A stretch of 51,219 nucleotides of DNA from Alphaproteobacteria bacterium (GTDB taxonomy: Bacteria; Pseudomonadota; Alphaproteobacteria; Micropepsales; Micropepsaceae), in contig JAFKEW010000055.1 in assembly GCA_017308375.1 (NCBI GenBank), positions 1-51,219 of the forward strand, given 5' to 3'. The notes under the pieces were generated by a model that had not been told where the DNA came from, searched no databases, and was given only the letters and a program-made list of their open reading frames with translations. Each line of letters starts with the position of its first letter. Position 1 is the stretch's first letter. Shown one piece after another: positions 1 through 7,405 of this stretch. The translations under genes were made by a program, and so were the position numbers.

Positions 1-656
1 TCCTCGTGGTGCCGGATTCGATGTCGATCGAACGGCGCAAGATGCTGGCCCTTCTGGGTGCCGAACTGGTGCTGACCGAAGCACCGAAGGGTATGAAGGG
101 CGCCATCGCCAAGGCGCACGAAATCATCGCCAGCACGCCCGGCGCGGTGATGCCGCAGCAGTTTGAAAACCCGGCCAACCCGGCCATTCATCGCACCACC
201 ACGGCCGAGGAAATCTGGAACGATACCGAGGGCAAGGTGGATGTGGTGATCTCCGGCGTCGGGACCGGCGGCACCATCACCGGTGTCGGCGAAGTGTTGA
301 AGCCGCGCAAACCGTCCGTGCGCATCATCGCGCTGGAGCCTGAGGATTCGGCCGTTCTTTCCGGCGGCCCTCCCGGCCCGCACAAGATTCAGGGCCTTGG
401 CGCGGGCTTCGTGCCGCCGGTGCTGAACCGCGACGTGATCGACGAGGTGGTCACCATCTCGAACGAGACCGCGTTTGAAACCGCGCGTCAGGTGGCCCGT
501 ACCGAGGGTATTCCCGTCGGCATTTCCTCCGGCGCGGCGATTGCGGCGGCGCTGGAAGTCGGCGCGCGTCCGGAAATGGCGGGGAAAATGATCGTCGCGA
601 TCATCCCCTCCTTCGCCGAACGCTATCTCTCCACTGCCTTGTTCGAAGGGCTCTGA
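1..656 (+). CDS. cysK: Cysteine synthase A, C-terminal part (cut by window start)
   Basis: PLP enzyme of the last step of cysteine synthesis (O-acetylserine plus sulfide gives cysteine), cytosolic. The frame is open to the window edge (codons run from base 3), so the N-terminal third with the PLP lysine lies outside. Visible: the MSIERRK segment, the PLP-phosphate loop [12 protein letters not shown], the [12 protein letters not shown] stretch and GISSGAA near the end, all typical of CysK. The usual length is about 310-330 residues, so about 100 are missing. The next gene starts 10 bases downstream on the same strand. CysM is the main alternative; the HKIQG/GAGFVP sequence favours CysK. Confidence 0.93.
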   Translation, partial: LVVPDSMSIERRKMLALLGAELVLTEAPKGMKGAIAKAHEIIASTPGAVMPQQFENPANPAIHRTTTAEEIWNDTEGKVDVVISGVGTGGTITGVGEVLKPRKPSVRIIALEPEDSAVLSGGPPGPHKIQGLGAGFVPPVLNRDVIDEVVTISNETAFETARQVARTEGIPVGISSGAAIAAALEVGARPEMAGKMIVAIIPSFAERYLSTALFEGL

Positions 657-666
657 ACCGCCCGCC

Positions 667-1317
667 ATGTGCGGAAAATTCACCCAGATGCTGTCATGGG
701 ACAGGTTGGTGGATCCGGATGAATTGATCCGGTCCACCAGCGGCCCTCCCGAAACCGTTACGCCGATGCGGTTTGCCACCGTCATCTGTTACAGCGATGG
801 CGAACGCAAAACCCAGCGCATGCGCTGGGGCTTTGTGCCTTCGCATGCGCATGATCCGATGGTGGGCACCAAATTCATCCACGCCCGCGCCGAAACACTG
901 GACGAGAAGCCGACCTTCCGCGACGCCTTCTTCAACCGGCGCGGTCTTGTCGTCGTTCACACCTTCAACGAAGGCAGGGAAATCACACCCCGCAAGACCG
1001 AGCAGCACGTCATCACCCCGCGCGACGGCAAACCGCTCGCCATCGCCGTGATATGGGAACATTGGGCGGGCGCCCCCGCCCCCGGTCTCGACAGCTTTGC
1101 CATGGTGACGGCGCCGGCCAATCGCCTGATCGGCACCATCACCGACCGCATGCCAGCCGTGGTACCGCCGGAGGATTGGGCAACATGGCTGGGCGAAACG
1201 CCTGCGCGTGTGGACGAGTTGAAAGCCATCCTTCTCCCCGTCGAAAGCGACTGGGAGATGCAGCCCGAAAAACCGAAGCGCGAACCGCCGCCACCCCGGC
1301 AGGCCAGCCTGTTCTGA
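667..1317 (+). CDS. SRAP/HMCES-family (YedK-like) protein with altered active site
   Basis: 216 residues starting MCGKF, the hallmark of SRAP proteins, whose Cys2 crosslinks covalently to abasic sites in single-stranded DNA. Conserved parts: RWGFVPS (about 53-59), ARAET (73-77), FRDAF (84-88), WEHW (130-133), DRMP (160-163), EDWATWL. Of the YedK catalytic set (C2, N75, E105, H160), Cys2 is kept and E102 is the probable equivalent of E105. The asparagine position is His72 (IHARAET rather than INARAET) and the histidine is Thr159 (ITDRMP rather than IHDRMP). The usual GFYEW motif reads TFNEG. The protein ends in QASLF, resembling a beta-clamp-binding peptide. Ten bases after cysK, possibly cotranscribed. 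Family certain, activity not. Confidence 0.88.
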   Translation: MCGKFTQMLSWDRLVDPDELIRSTSGPPETVTPMRFATVICYSDGERKTQRMRWGFVPSHAHDPMVGTKFIHARAETLDEKPTFRDAFFNRRGLVVVHTFNEGREITPRKTEQHVITPRDGKPLAIAVIWEHWAGAPAPGLDSFAMVTAPANRLIGTITDRMPAVVPPEDWATWLGETPARVDELKAILLPVESDWEMQPEKPKREPPPPRQASLF

Positions 1318-1323
1318 CCGCCC

Positions 1324-2409
1324 TTACGTTCTGATCCAGTGCGCATAGGGTGCGGGCAAGGTCCATTTCGCGTTCGGAACGCCCAGTGCCTTTGCCGCAT
1401 GATAAGGCCAGTGCGGATCGTCCAGCATGATCTGCCCCAGAAAAATCAGATCCGCCTGCCCATCGCGCAGAATGGCTTCGGCTTGCGCCGCCTCGGTGAT
1501 GAACCAGCTGACGGCGGCCGGAATCTCCGCTTCGCGCCGCACGCGCTCCGCAAACGGGGCCATGAAGCCCGGTCCCCATGGCACGCCGGAAACATCGGGC
1601 GTGTTGAACCCGACACTGACATCGATCAGGTCGAGGCCCAGCGCCTTGAACCGCCGCACCAGTTCGATCGATTCCTCAATCGGCTGGCTGCCCTCCTGAA
1701 AATCGCTGATGCCAAGGCGCACGGTCAGCGGCAGGTTCTGCGGCCACACTTCGCGCACGGCGGAAAATGTCTCCAGCAGAAAGCGCGCGCGGTTCTCGAA
1801 ACTGCCACCATATTCATCGGTGCGTTTGTTGGCCAGCGGCGAGAAAAAACTCTGCCCCAGATAGCCATGGGCGAAATGCACTTCCAGCCATTCAAAACCC
1901 ACATCGCGCGCCCGTTTCGCGGCAGCCACAAAATCACCGCGCACCCGCGCAATATCGTCCCTGGTCATCGCCTGCGGCACGCGCGGCAGATTGGCCCCGA
2001 ACGCATTGGCCGAAGGCCCGATCGGCTGCCAGGTGCGCGGGTCATCCGGCTTCATGTGATCGTCGCCTTCCCACGGCCGGTTGGCGGCTGCCTTGCGGCC
2101 CGCATGCGCAATCTGGATTCCCGGCACCGCACCATGCGTTTTCAGGAACGAGACCACCGGCGCAAAGCGCGCCGCCCGGTCATCGGACCAGATGCCGGCG
2201 CAGCCCGGCGTGATGCGCCCCTCCGGTGCAACGGCGGTTGCTTCCGCGATCACCAGACCGGCCCCGCCAATTGCATGCGCACCCAGATGCACCAGATGCC
2301 AGTCATTGATGAAACCGTCTTCCGCCGAATACTGACACATCGGCGAGACCGCGATGCGGTTCTTGAGCGTGATGTCTTTCAATCCGAATGGTTCAAACAA
2401 TCTGGGCAT
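1324..2409 (-). CDS. Old yellow enzyme family NADH:flavin oxidoreductase (YqjM/NamA type)
   Basis: 361 residues. FMN-dependent ene-reductase of the YqjM class, reducing activated C=C bonds of enones with NAD(P)H in the cytosol; the physiological substrate is unknown. Seen: MCQYSA with Cys25 and Tyr27 (the YqjM active-site Cys/Tyr), WHLVHLG, the substrate-binding HFAHGYL motif, SPLANKRTDEYGGS and the C-terminal GQADLIFLGQ FMN-phosphate region. I chose the ATG at 2409 because GAAGG lies 9 bases before it; a GTG two codons upstream is too close to that site. It follows the glycerophosphodiesterase gene by 12 bases, so the two are probably cotranscribed. Converges on the SRAP gene with 6 bases between stops. 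Confidence 0.9.
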   Translation of the reverse strand: MPRLFEPFGLKDITLKNRIAVSPMCQYSAEDGFINDWHLVHLGAHAIGGAGLVIAEATAVAPEGRITPGCAGIWSDDRAARFAPVVSFLKTHGAVPGIQIAHAGRKAAANRPWEGDDHMKPDDPRTWQPIGPSANAFGANLPRVPQAMTRDDIARVRGDFVAAAKRARDVGFEWLEVHFAHGYLGQSFFSPLANKRTDEYGGSFENRARFLLETFSAVREVWPQNLPLTVRLGISDFQEGSQPIEESIELVRRFKALGLDLIDVSVGFNTPDVSGVPWGPGFMAPFAERVRREAEIPAAVSWFITEAAQAEAILRDGQADLIFLGQIMLDDPHWPYHAAKALGVPNAKWTLPAPYAHWIRT

Positions 2410-2421
2410 GCCCACGCGCCT

Positions 2422-3363
2422 TCATGGTTCGAGGTTGGATTTCAGAATATCGGGCCGGTCGGTGCAGATCGCATCGATGCCAAGCGCGATCAGATCGCGC
2501 ATCGTCTCGGCGTCATCCACCGTCCACGCACCGAGCTTCAGACCCAGCGCGCGCGCATCCGCCACCATCGGCGCCGTCAAATCTTCCCAGGTAGGAAACC
2601 AGCCCGCACCGCCAGCCGCCGCAATCGCTTTCAAAATCGAGCCACCATATTTGACCGCATCGAAACCGCCCGCCCATGGCGAAATCCCTTCCCGCGCCCA
2701 ATAACGCAAGGCTTCCAGCGCGGGCGGCGATGGCGGCCCGCTTTGCGGCCGCGGCGGGCCATCGGAAAACCAGCTTTGGTCCAGTGTGGTGAACCAGCAC
2801 GCGATTTCCGGCGCCAGCTTTTTCGCATGCAGCAAACCGGGCCAGTCAAACCCAACCAGCACTGTGTTCGCGATGAAATCTTCCTGCCGCAGAACCGCGA
2901 TCACCTTTTCCGCCAGCACATCGGGCTGGGCCGAAACACCGCGATCCGCGAATGAGGTTTTCAGTTCGACAAACAGATGAAACGGTTTTGCCGCGCCCTT
3001 GGCAATCGCGATCACATCGGCAAGGCGCGGAATGCGCTCGCCATCCACCGCGGCCACATCGGCGCGATCGCGGGCATAGGCGCTTTCGGGATCGGCGCGG
3101 CCAATGTCGAAGGTCTGCAATTCTGCAAAGGTCAGATCCTTGATCCGCGGCGTCGGCTTTTCCAGCCAGCGCCCATCGGGCCCGCGGCAGATTTCCGGCT
3201 TCAGACGGTAATCGTGAAACACGATCACCTCGCCATCCTTGCTCAATTGCACGTCCAGTTCGGCGCCATCGGCGCCCAGCGCCGCCGCATGGCGAAATGC
3301 GGCCAGCGTATTTTCCGGCCAGAGACCGGCACCCCCGCGATGGGCAATGTTGCGTGGTTTCAT
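2422..3363 (-). CDS. Glycerophosphodiester phosphodiesterase family protein
   Basis: 313 residues. Hydrolyses glycerophosphodiesters to glycerol-3-phosphate and an alcohol. The N-terminus carries the GDPD signature: HRGG at residues 7-10, PENT, ELDVQLSKDGEVIVFHD with the metal-binding Glu/Asp and the second catalytic His. C-terminal GAWTVDD and DAICTDRPD match the end of the TIM barrel. No signal peptide, so UgpQ-like and cytosolic rather than periplasmic GlpQ. First gene of a two-gene unit with the downstream flavin oxidoreductase; no functional link between them is evident. The Shine-Dalgarno sequence is weak. Confidence 0.9.
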   Translation of the reverse strand: MKPRNIAHRGGAGLWPENTLAAFRHAAALGADGAELDVQLSKDGEVIVFHDYRLKPEICRGPDGRWLEKPTPRIKDLTFAELQTFDIGRADPESAYARDRADVAAVDGERIPRLADVIAIAKGAAKPFHLFVELKTSFADRGVSAQPDVLAEKVIAVLRQEDFIANTVLVGFDWPGLLHAKKLAPEIACWFTTLDQSWFSDGPPRPQSGPPSPPALEALRYWAREGISPWAGGFDAVKYGGSILKAIAAAGGAGWFPTWEDLTAPMVADARALGLKLGAWTVDDAETMRDLIALGIDAICTDRPDILKSNLEP

Positions 3364-3443
3364 CGTGCCCGGAAAAGATCGGCTGCAGAGTCATAGCTAA
3401 GCACGCCGCCTGCCATTTCAACAACGCCCACCCTTCAAACAAA

Positions 3444-3473
3444 CGGCCTGCACGGATTTATCCGCACAGGCCG
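3444..3473 (-). terminator. Intrinsic terminator after the acyl-CoA dehydrogenase gene
   Basis: A 7-bp outer stem (CGGCCTG/CAGGCCG) and a 5-bp inner stem (CGGAT/ATCCG) are separated by a 2x2 internal loop. On the minus strand the tail is TTTGTTTG. It lies 35 bases past the acyl-CoA dehydrogenase stop. The rest of 3364-3508 shows no gene. Confidence 0.65.
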
Positions 3474-3508
3474 CAGTGTTTTCCCGGTGGGGCGTCCCCC
3501 CTCGCAGG

Positions 3509-4792
3509 TTACGCGCGCGATCCTTCACGCGGCCGGTTCTTGCCGATGAAGCCGAACATGTGGCCGCCCACATTGCGCATCTGGATTTCTTCCGAACCTT
3601 CGGTGATGCGATAGCGGCGATGGTGGCGATAAATGTGCTCGAACTGCTTGTGGCGGGAATAGCCCATGCCGCCATGGGTCTGCATCGCCTGATCCGCAGC
3701 CTGACAGACAAGACGATTGCCCCGGTAATTGCACATCGACACCTTGTCGGAGAGATAGAGCTGAATCTCCGGCCCCGTCATACGGTCCATTTCCCACGCG
3801 GTACGATAGATCAGCCAACGCACCATCTCGGCTTCCGTCTGCAATTCGATCAGCGGCCACTGGATCGCCTGATTGCGCGACAGCGGCTTGCCGAAGGGTT
3901 TGCGGAAATTGGCGTAATCGACGCTTTCGTTGATGCAGTACTGCGCCGCGCCAACGCCGCTTGCCGCCTGGCGGATGCGGTTTTCGTGTACGAAGTGGCG
4001 TGCCAGCACCAGACCATTGTCCGGCGGGCCGAACACCGCGCTGTCCGGCACCCAGACATTGGTGAAGCTGACATGGGCGTGGTCGGTCGGCATGTTGAAG
4101 GTCCAGTAATATTTCTCGATCTTCACGCCTTCCGCATTCATCGGTGTGATGAAACAGGTCAGCCCCCGCGCATCGCCGTCATTGCCGGAGGTGCGGGCGA
4201 ACACAAGATCGTGCGTTGCGGTGTGCACGCCCGTGTTCCACATCTTCGCACCGTTGATGCGCCAGCCATTGCCGTCTTTCACCGCACGCGTTTCCATCCA
4301 GGTCGCGTCCGAACCGTGATTGGGTTCGGTCAGGCCGAAGGCACAGCGCGTCTTGCCCTCCAGCGAGCCTTTCAGGAAGGTCTCCTTCTGCTCCTCGGTT
4401 CCGAAATCGCGGAACATCAGGATCTGCGGGAAATTGCCCACGACCGACGTTTCGTTCTGCAGATCGTTGTGCAGGCCAAGCCCCTTGGTCGCCAGATGTT
4501 CGCGGATGATCGCCATCGCCAGATTGCCGATGTTCTTGCCGCCATATTCCTCCGGCAGGGCAAGGCGCAGGAATCCGGCCTTGTCGGCGCGGCGGCGCAT
4601 TTCACCCAACAGGGCCTCCCATTCCGGGCGCGGCAGGCCGCCATTCTCGAAATCGGTGCGCGCCCACTCGCGGCGGTGATCGAAATAGCGCTCGTTATCG
4701 TCCTGGGCCTGAAGCGGCTTGATCTCCCGCTCGATGAAGGCGTCGATCTTCTCCAGAAGTTCTGTGATGTGCTTTGGAATTGTAAAGTCCAT
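3509..4792 (-). CDS. Acyl-CoA dehydrogenase family protein
   Basis: 427 residues. FAD enzyme catalysing alpha,beta-dehydrogenation of an acyl-CoA; chain preference cannot be told from sequence. Seen: CAFGLTEPNHGSDA (FAD/substrate loop, about 160-175), WRINGAKMWNTG, then the C-terminal helical domain with QTHGGMGYS and the RITEGSEEIQ stretch ending in a glycine-rich segment. The start ATG has GAGGAA six bases upstream. Monocistronic, with its own terminator. The RYRITEGSEEI region suggests the ACAD10/11-like or CaiA-like branch, but I cannot decide between them. Confidence 0.9.
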   Translation of the reverse strand: MDFTIPKHITELLEKIDAFIEREIKPLQAQDDNERYFDHRREWARTDFENGGLPRPEWEALLGEMRRRADKAGFLRLALPEEYGGKNIGNLAMAIIREHLATKGLGLHNDLQNETSVVGNFPQILMFRDFGTEEQKETFLKGSLEGKTRCAFGLTEPNHGSDATWMETRAVKDGNGWRINGAKMWNTGVHTATHDLVFARTSGNDGDARGLTCFITPMNAEGVKIEKYYWTFNMPTDHAHVSFTNVWVPDSAVFGPPDNGLVLARHFVHENRIRQAASGVGAAQYCINESVDYANFRKPFGKPLSRNQAIQWPLIELQTEAEMVRWLIYRTAWEMDRMTGPEIQLYLSDKVSMCNYRGNRLVCQAADQAMQTHGGMGYSRHKQFEHIYRHHRRYRITEGSEEIQMRNVGGHMFGFIGKNRPREGSRA

Positions 4793-5069
4793 GGTCCGTT
4801 CCTCATTGCATAGTTATTAGAACGGACTCTAAGACCTTGGATCGGCTGGGGTAAAGCGAACCGTCCGGCGGCAAGACAGCGCGAAGGGCGGCGGCCCTTC
4901 CTCTTGCACTGCAATACGGTTGCGGTCGCATGGCCTGCGATGCAGCCGCATCACACGCGCTGGCCGAATAGCAGCCCCGCACCTGCGACGAGTTGACTTG
5001 CCCCGTTTCCGGGCGTACCCACGCCAGCGTTGCGGGAATCTCCCGCACGGACCAGGAGAACCGGCAAGC
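4793..5069. other. Gene-free stretch between acyl-CoA dehydrogenase and the small ORF
   Basis: 277 bases without a convincing gene. It holds the acyl-CoA dehydrogenase Shine-Dalgarno sequence and promoter side, a TTGACT hexamer at 4993-4998 with only a poor -10 (TACCCA) 17 bases later, and a perfect 7-bp hairpin at 5031-5047 (TGCGGGA/TCCCGCA, loop ATC) just before the ribosome binding site of the small ORF. Confidence 0.4.
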
Positions 5070-5168
5070 ATGAACGACAGCATCGCTATCATGCGCGATT
5101 GCGGATCGGCCGTCCCTTTGGGCGGCGGTTTCGCCGGTGCGTTGGTTCGTGAGGTGAACGCGGCCTAG
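5070..5168 (+). CDS. Possible 32-residue leader peptide
   Basis: ATG with AGGAGA about ten bases upstream opens a 32-codon frame (starts MNDSIAIMRDC, ends EVNAA). It is preceded by a 7-bp hairpin and followed after 27 bases by a strong intrinsic terminator, with the MATE exporter gene next. A ribosome-loaded short ORF between a hairpin and a terminator is the layout of translation-dependent attenuators. No run of a single regulatory codon is visible, so which signal would be sensed is unknown. It could also be an independent small protein or a chance ORF. Confidence 0.35.
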   Translation: MNDSIAIMRDCGSAVPLGGGFAGALVREVNAA

Positions 5169-5195
5169 GTTTCCCGCCCGTTCTGGAATTCATCC

Positions 5196-5232
5196 CCCTC
5201 CCGAGCCGGAATGCGCTTCGGAGGGTTTTTTT
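5196..5232 (+). terminator. Intrinsic terminator between small ORF and MATE gene
   Basis: CCCTCC (5196-5201) pairs with GGAGGG (5220-5225), with partial extension by CGAGC/GCTTCG, followed by seven T (5226-5232). It ends 61 bases before the MATE start. No promoter is evident between it and that start, so it may act as a regulated attenuator. Confidence 0.7.
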
Positions 5233-5293
5233 GTATCTCGCGCCTCTTCCATGCGCCGCTTCCGGCCCGGGCAACAAAAGAAAAGCCCGTGTC

Positions 5294-6700
5294 ATGACGG
5301 ACGTTGCAGAACTCGATCTCGCCAAGGCCGGCCCGCGTATTTCGGGCCAGGGGCTGGAGGCATGGGTTGCCGAATCGCGGGAGCTTCTGAAGCTCGCCGC
5401 CCCCTTGGTGCTGACCCAGCTCGCCCAAATGGCGATCATGACGACCGACGTCATCATGCTCGGCCGCCTGGGCAAAACGGCGCTTGCCTCCGCGGCACTC
5501 GGCAATACGGTCTTCTTCTTCACCTGGCTGATCGGCTGCGGGCCGGTGGCCGCGGTGGCGCCGATGATCGCACAGATTCTGGGCGCCCATCCGCGCGACC
5601 GGGCCGGCGTACGTGCAGTGGTGCGCATGGGCTTCTGGTCTGTGCTGATGGTCTCCCTGCCGCTGCTGATGTTCCTGCTGTTCACCGAACAGGTGCTGTT
5701 GCTGCTGGGTCAGGAGCCTGAACTTGCCCATGGTGCGGGCATTTTCGTCCACTACCTGTGCATCGGCCTGCCCTTCTCGCTCGGCTATCAGGTGCTGCGC
5801 AATTACTCGACCGCGCTGTCGCGGCCCAATGCCTCGCTGTGGGTGATGGTGGTCGCGATCTTCTTCAACGCGTCCCTCGATTACGCGCTAATCTTCGGGC
5901 ATTTCGGCTTTCCCCGGCTGGAACTGCGCGGGGCCGGCATTGCCAGCGCGTCGTCCTATACCTTCAGTTTCCTGGCCATGGTGCTGGCGGTCTGGCTAAT
6001 CCCGGAACTGCGCAAATATCGCGTCTTCCGCCGTTTCCATCGCGCCCATTGGGATCATCTGCGGGAGGTTTTCCGCCTCGGCATGCCGATCGGGCTGACC
6101 ATGATTTTCGAGGCGATGCTGTTCAACGCCGCAACCCTGATCATGGGCACCTTCGGCACCGCCGCCGTCGCGGCCCACCAGATCGCGATGAACGTCCCCT
6201 CGATCACCTTCATGGTGCCGCTTGGCATCGGCATGGCGGCCACCGTGCGCGTCGGTCTCGCGGCGGGTGCGCGCGATGGCGATGCGGTGCGGCGGGCCGG
6301 TTATTCCGCCATGATCATGGCGGCATCCTTCATGACGGCGACGGGAATTCTGCTGTCATTGTTTCCGTCTGCCATCGCCAATCTCTATTTCGCCGATACG
6401 GCCCACAACCAGGACGTGATCGCGCTGGCCATCGTGTTCCTGCATGTGGCCGCCGCGTTCCAGGTTTTCGACGGGTTGCAGGTGGTCGGCGCCCTCTCCT
6501 TGCGCGGGTTGAAGGATGCGCGTGCACCGATGTGGATCGCGGGCTTCAGCTATTGGTTGGGCGGTTTCCCGGTCTGCCTGTGGCTGGCCTTCGGCATGAA
6601 AATGAACGGATTCGGCATCTGGATCGGGCTGGCGTTCGGCCTGTTTGTGGCCGCCGTAACCATGACGACCCGGTTCTACGTTCTCTCCCGCCGGTACTGA
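5294..6700 (+). CDS. MATE family multidrug/Na+ antiporter (NorM-like)
   Basis: 468 residues with about twelve hydrophobic segments in two six-helix halves, the normal MATE length and layout. Inner-membrane exporter of cationic drugs and metabolites driven by Na+ or H+. Seen: LAAPLVLTQLAQMAIMTTDV at the start of helix 1, MLGRLGKTALASAALG, and in the second half the FRLGMPIGLTMIFE and GTFGTAAVAAHQIAMN stretches. I start at the ATG 5294; an upstream TTG at 5231 sits on the terminator's T-run and is unlikely. The Shine-Dalgarno sequence is poor. The leader (small ORF plus terminator) suggests regulated readthrough. Confidence 0.92.
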   Translation: MTDVAELDLAKAGPRISGQGLEAWVAESRELLKLAAPLVLTQLAQMAIMTTDVIMLGRLGKTALASAALGNTVFFFTWLIGCGPVAAVAPMIAQILGAHPRDRAGVRAVVRMGFWSVLMVSLPLLMFLLFTEQVLLLLGQEPELAHGAGIFVHYLCIGLPFSLGYQVLRNYSTALSRPNASLWVMVVAIFFNASLDYALIFGHFGFPRLELRGAGIASASSYTFSFLAMVLAVWLIPELRKYRVFRRFHRAHWDHLREVFRLGMPIGLTMIFEAMLFNAATLIMGTFGTAAVAAHQIAMNVPSITFMVPLGIGMAATVRVGLAAGARDGDAVRRAGYSAMIMAASFMTATGILLSLFPSAIANLYFADTAHNQDVIALAIVFLHVAAAFQVFDGLQVVGALSLRGLKDARAPMWIAGFSYWLGGFPVCLWLAFGMKMNGFGIWIGLAFGLFVAAVTMTTRFYVLSRRY

Positions 6701-6793
6701 AAACGGGGGAGAACGCAACGGGAATATCTTGGGAAACCGTCCCTTTGGGAGTAGACTTCCAAGCAGCAGGAGGAACGTACCGAGGCTGGTTCG

Positions 6794-7222
6794 ATGCGTA
6801 AAATCGCGGCGGCAATCACAGGTTTGACCATGGCGGGTTTCATGCCCGGCCTGGCCGCGCCCGCGCTTGCATCGAATGCGGATATACCGGCGATCGCGCC
6901 GCCCTATTCCGTGGATACCAGCATGGGCACGATCCCGGCGGTGATTCCGGGCGATCACATCGCAGTTGCTTGTGCTGCACTCGATTCCAGCAAGATGGGC
7001 AATGATGTGCGTGTGGTGCTGCGCTTCGCACCCGAAGCGGGTGAGCCCGCAGCCGGGTTCGAAGCCGTCATCCCGACCGATGAAGAACGGATGCATGGTT
7101 CCATCCGCTTCCGTGTTCCGAAGATGCAAAGCCTCGTCAACCGCACCATGCGGCTGAAGGTTTATGTGCTCGGCAATCAGGGCGCACAAACCTGCGACGG
7201 CGGCCTCGTCAAGATCGTCTGA
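6794..7222 (+). CDS. Small secreted protein of unknown function
   Basis: 142 residues that I do not recognise. Residues 1-27 are a classic Sec signal peptide (basic start, hydrophobic core, cleavage probably after ALA at 27). The mature part has two cysteines, about 60 and 134, which could form a disulfide in the periplasm, and alternating beta-like segments (DVRVVLRFA, MRLKVYVLG). GAGG lies nine bases before the ATG. It is 93 bases downstream of the MATE gene on the same strand; a separate promoter is possible. Downstream is a REPIN-like element. Confidence 0.7.
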   Translation: MRKIAAAITGLTMAGFMPGLAAPALASNADIPAIAPPYSVDTSMGTIPAVIPGDHIAVACAALDSSKMGNDVRVVLRFAPEAGEPAAGFEAVIPTDEERMHGSIRFRVPKMQSLVNRTMRLKVYVLGNQGAQTCDGGLVKIV

Positions 7223-7244
7223 GACTTTCCATTCATACCCAGAT

Positions 7245-7370
7245 TGTCATGGCCCGCGAATGCGGGCCATCCAGGTGACATCACGTTTCTGTTTGCAGGA
7301 TTGTCTGCGCTTCCTCCGGGAGGATCATTCCAGATTGCAACTGGATGGCCCGCATTCGCGGGCCATGACA
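7245..7370. repeat. REPIN-like doublet, copy 1
   Basis: A perfect 30-bp inverted repeat: 7245-7274 equals the reverse complement of 7341-7370, with 66 bases between. Each arm is itself a hairpin, ATGGCCCGC-GAAT-GCGGGCCAT. The same arms and flanks (CCAGGTRACA on one inner side, CCAGTTGCAATCTGGAAT on the other) recur at 37712-37836, so this is a dispersed family rather than a local terminator. It sits between the secreted-protein gene (+) and ubiB (-), where it could also end both transcripts. Confidence 0.8.
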
Positions 7371-7405
7371 GATTATCGATCCATCCCTAGTAACGAAAAC
7401 AATCT

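Noticed and set aside
1339..2955. 538-residue plus-strand frame across two minus-strand genes
   Set aside because: It spans both the OYE and GDPD genes on the opposite strand, rich in Arg/His as in shadow frames.
3476..4813. 445-residue frame antisense to the acyl-CoA dehydrogenase gene
   Set aside because: Exactly covers the sense gene, whose conserved motifs and Shine-Dalgarno sequence are clear.
4880..5069. 6S RNA or SRP RNA
   Set aside because: A CTGCGACGA stretch recalls 6S RNA, but I could not build the long closing stem and central bubble, and the SRP tip motif is absent.
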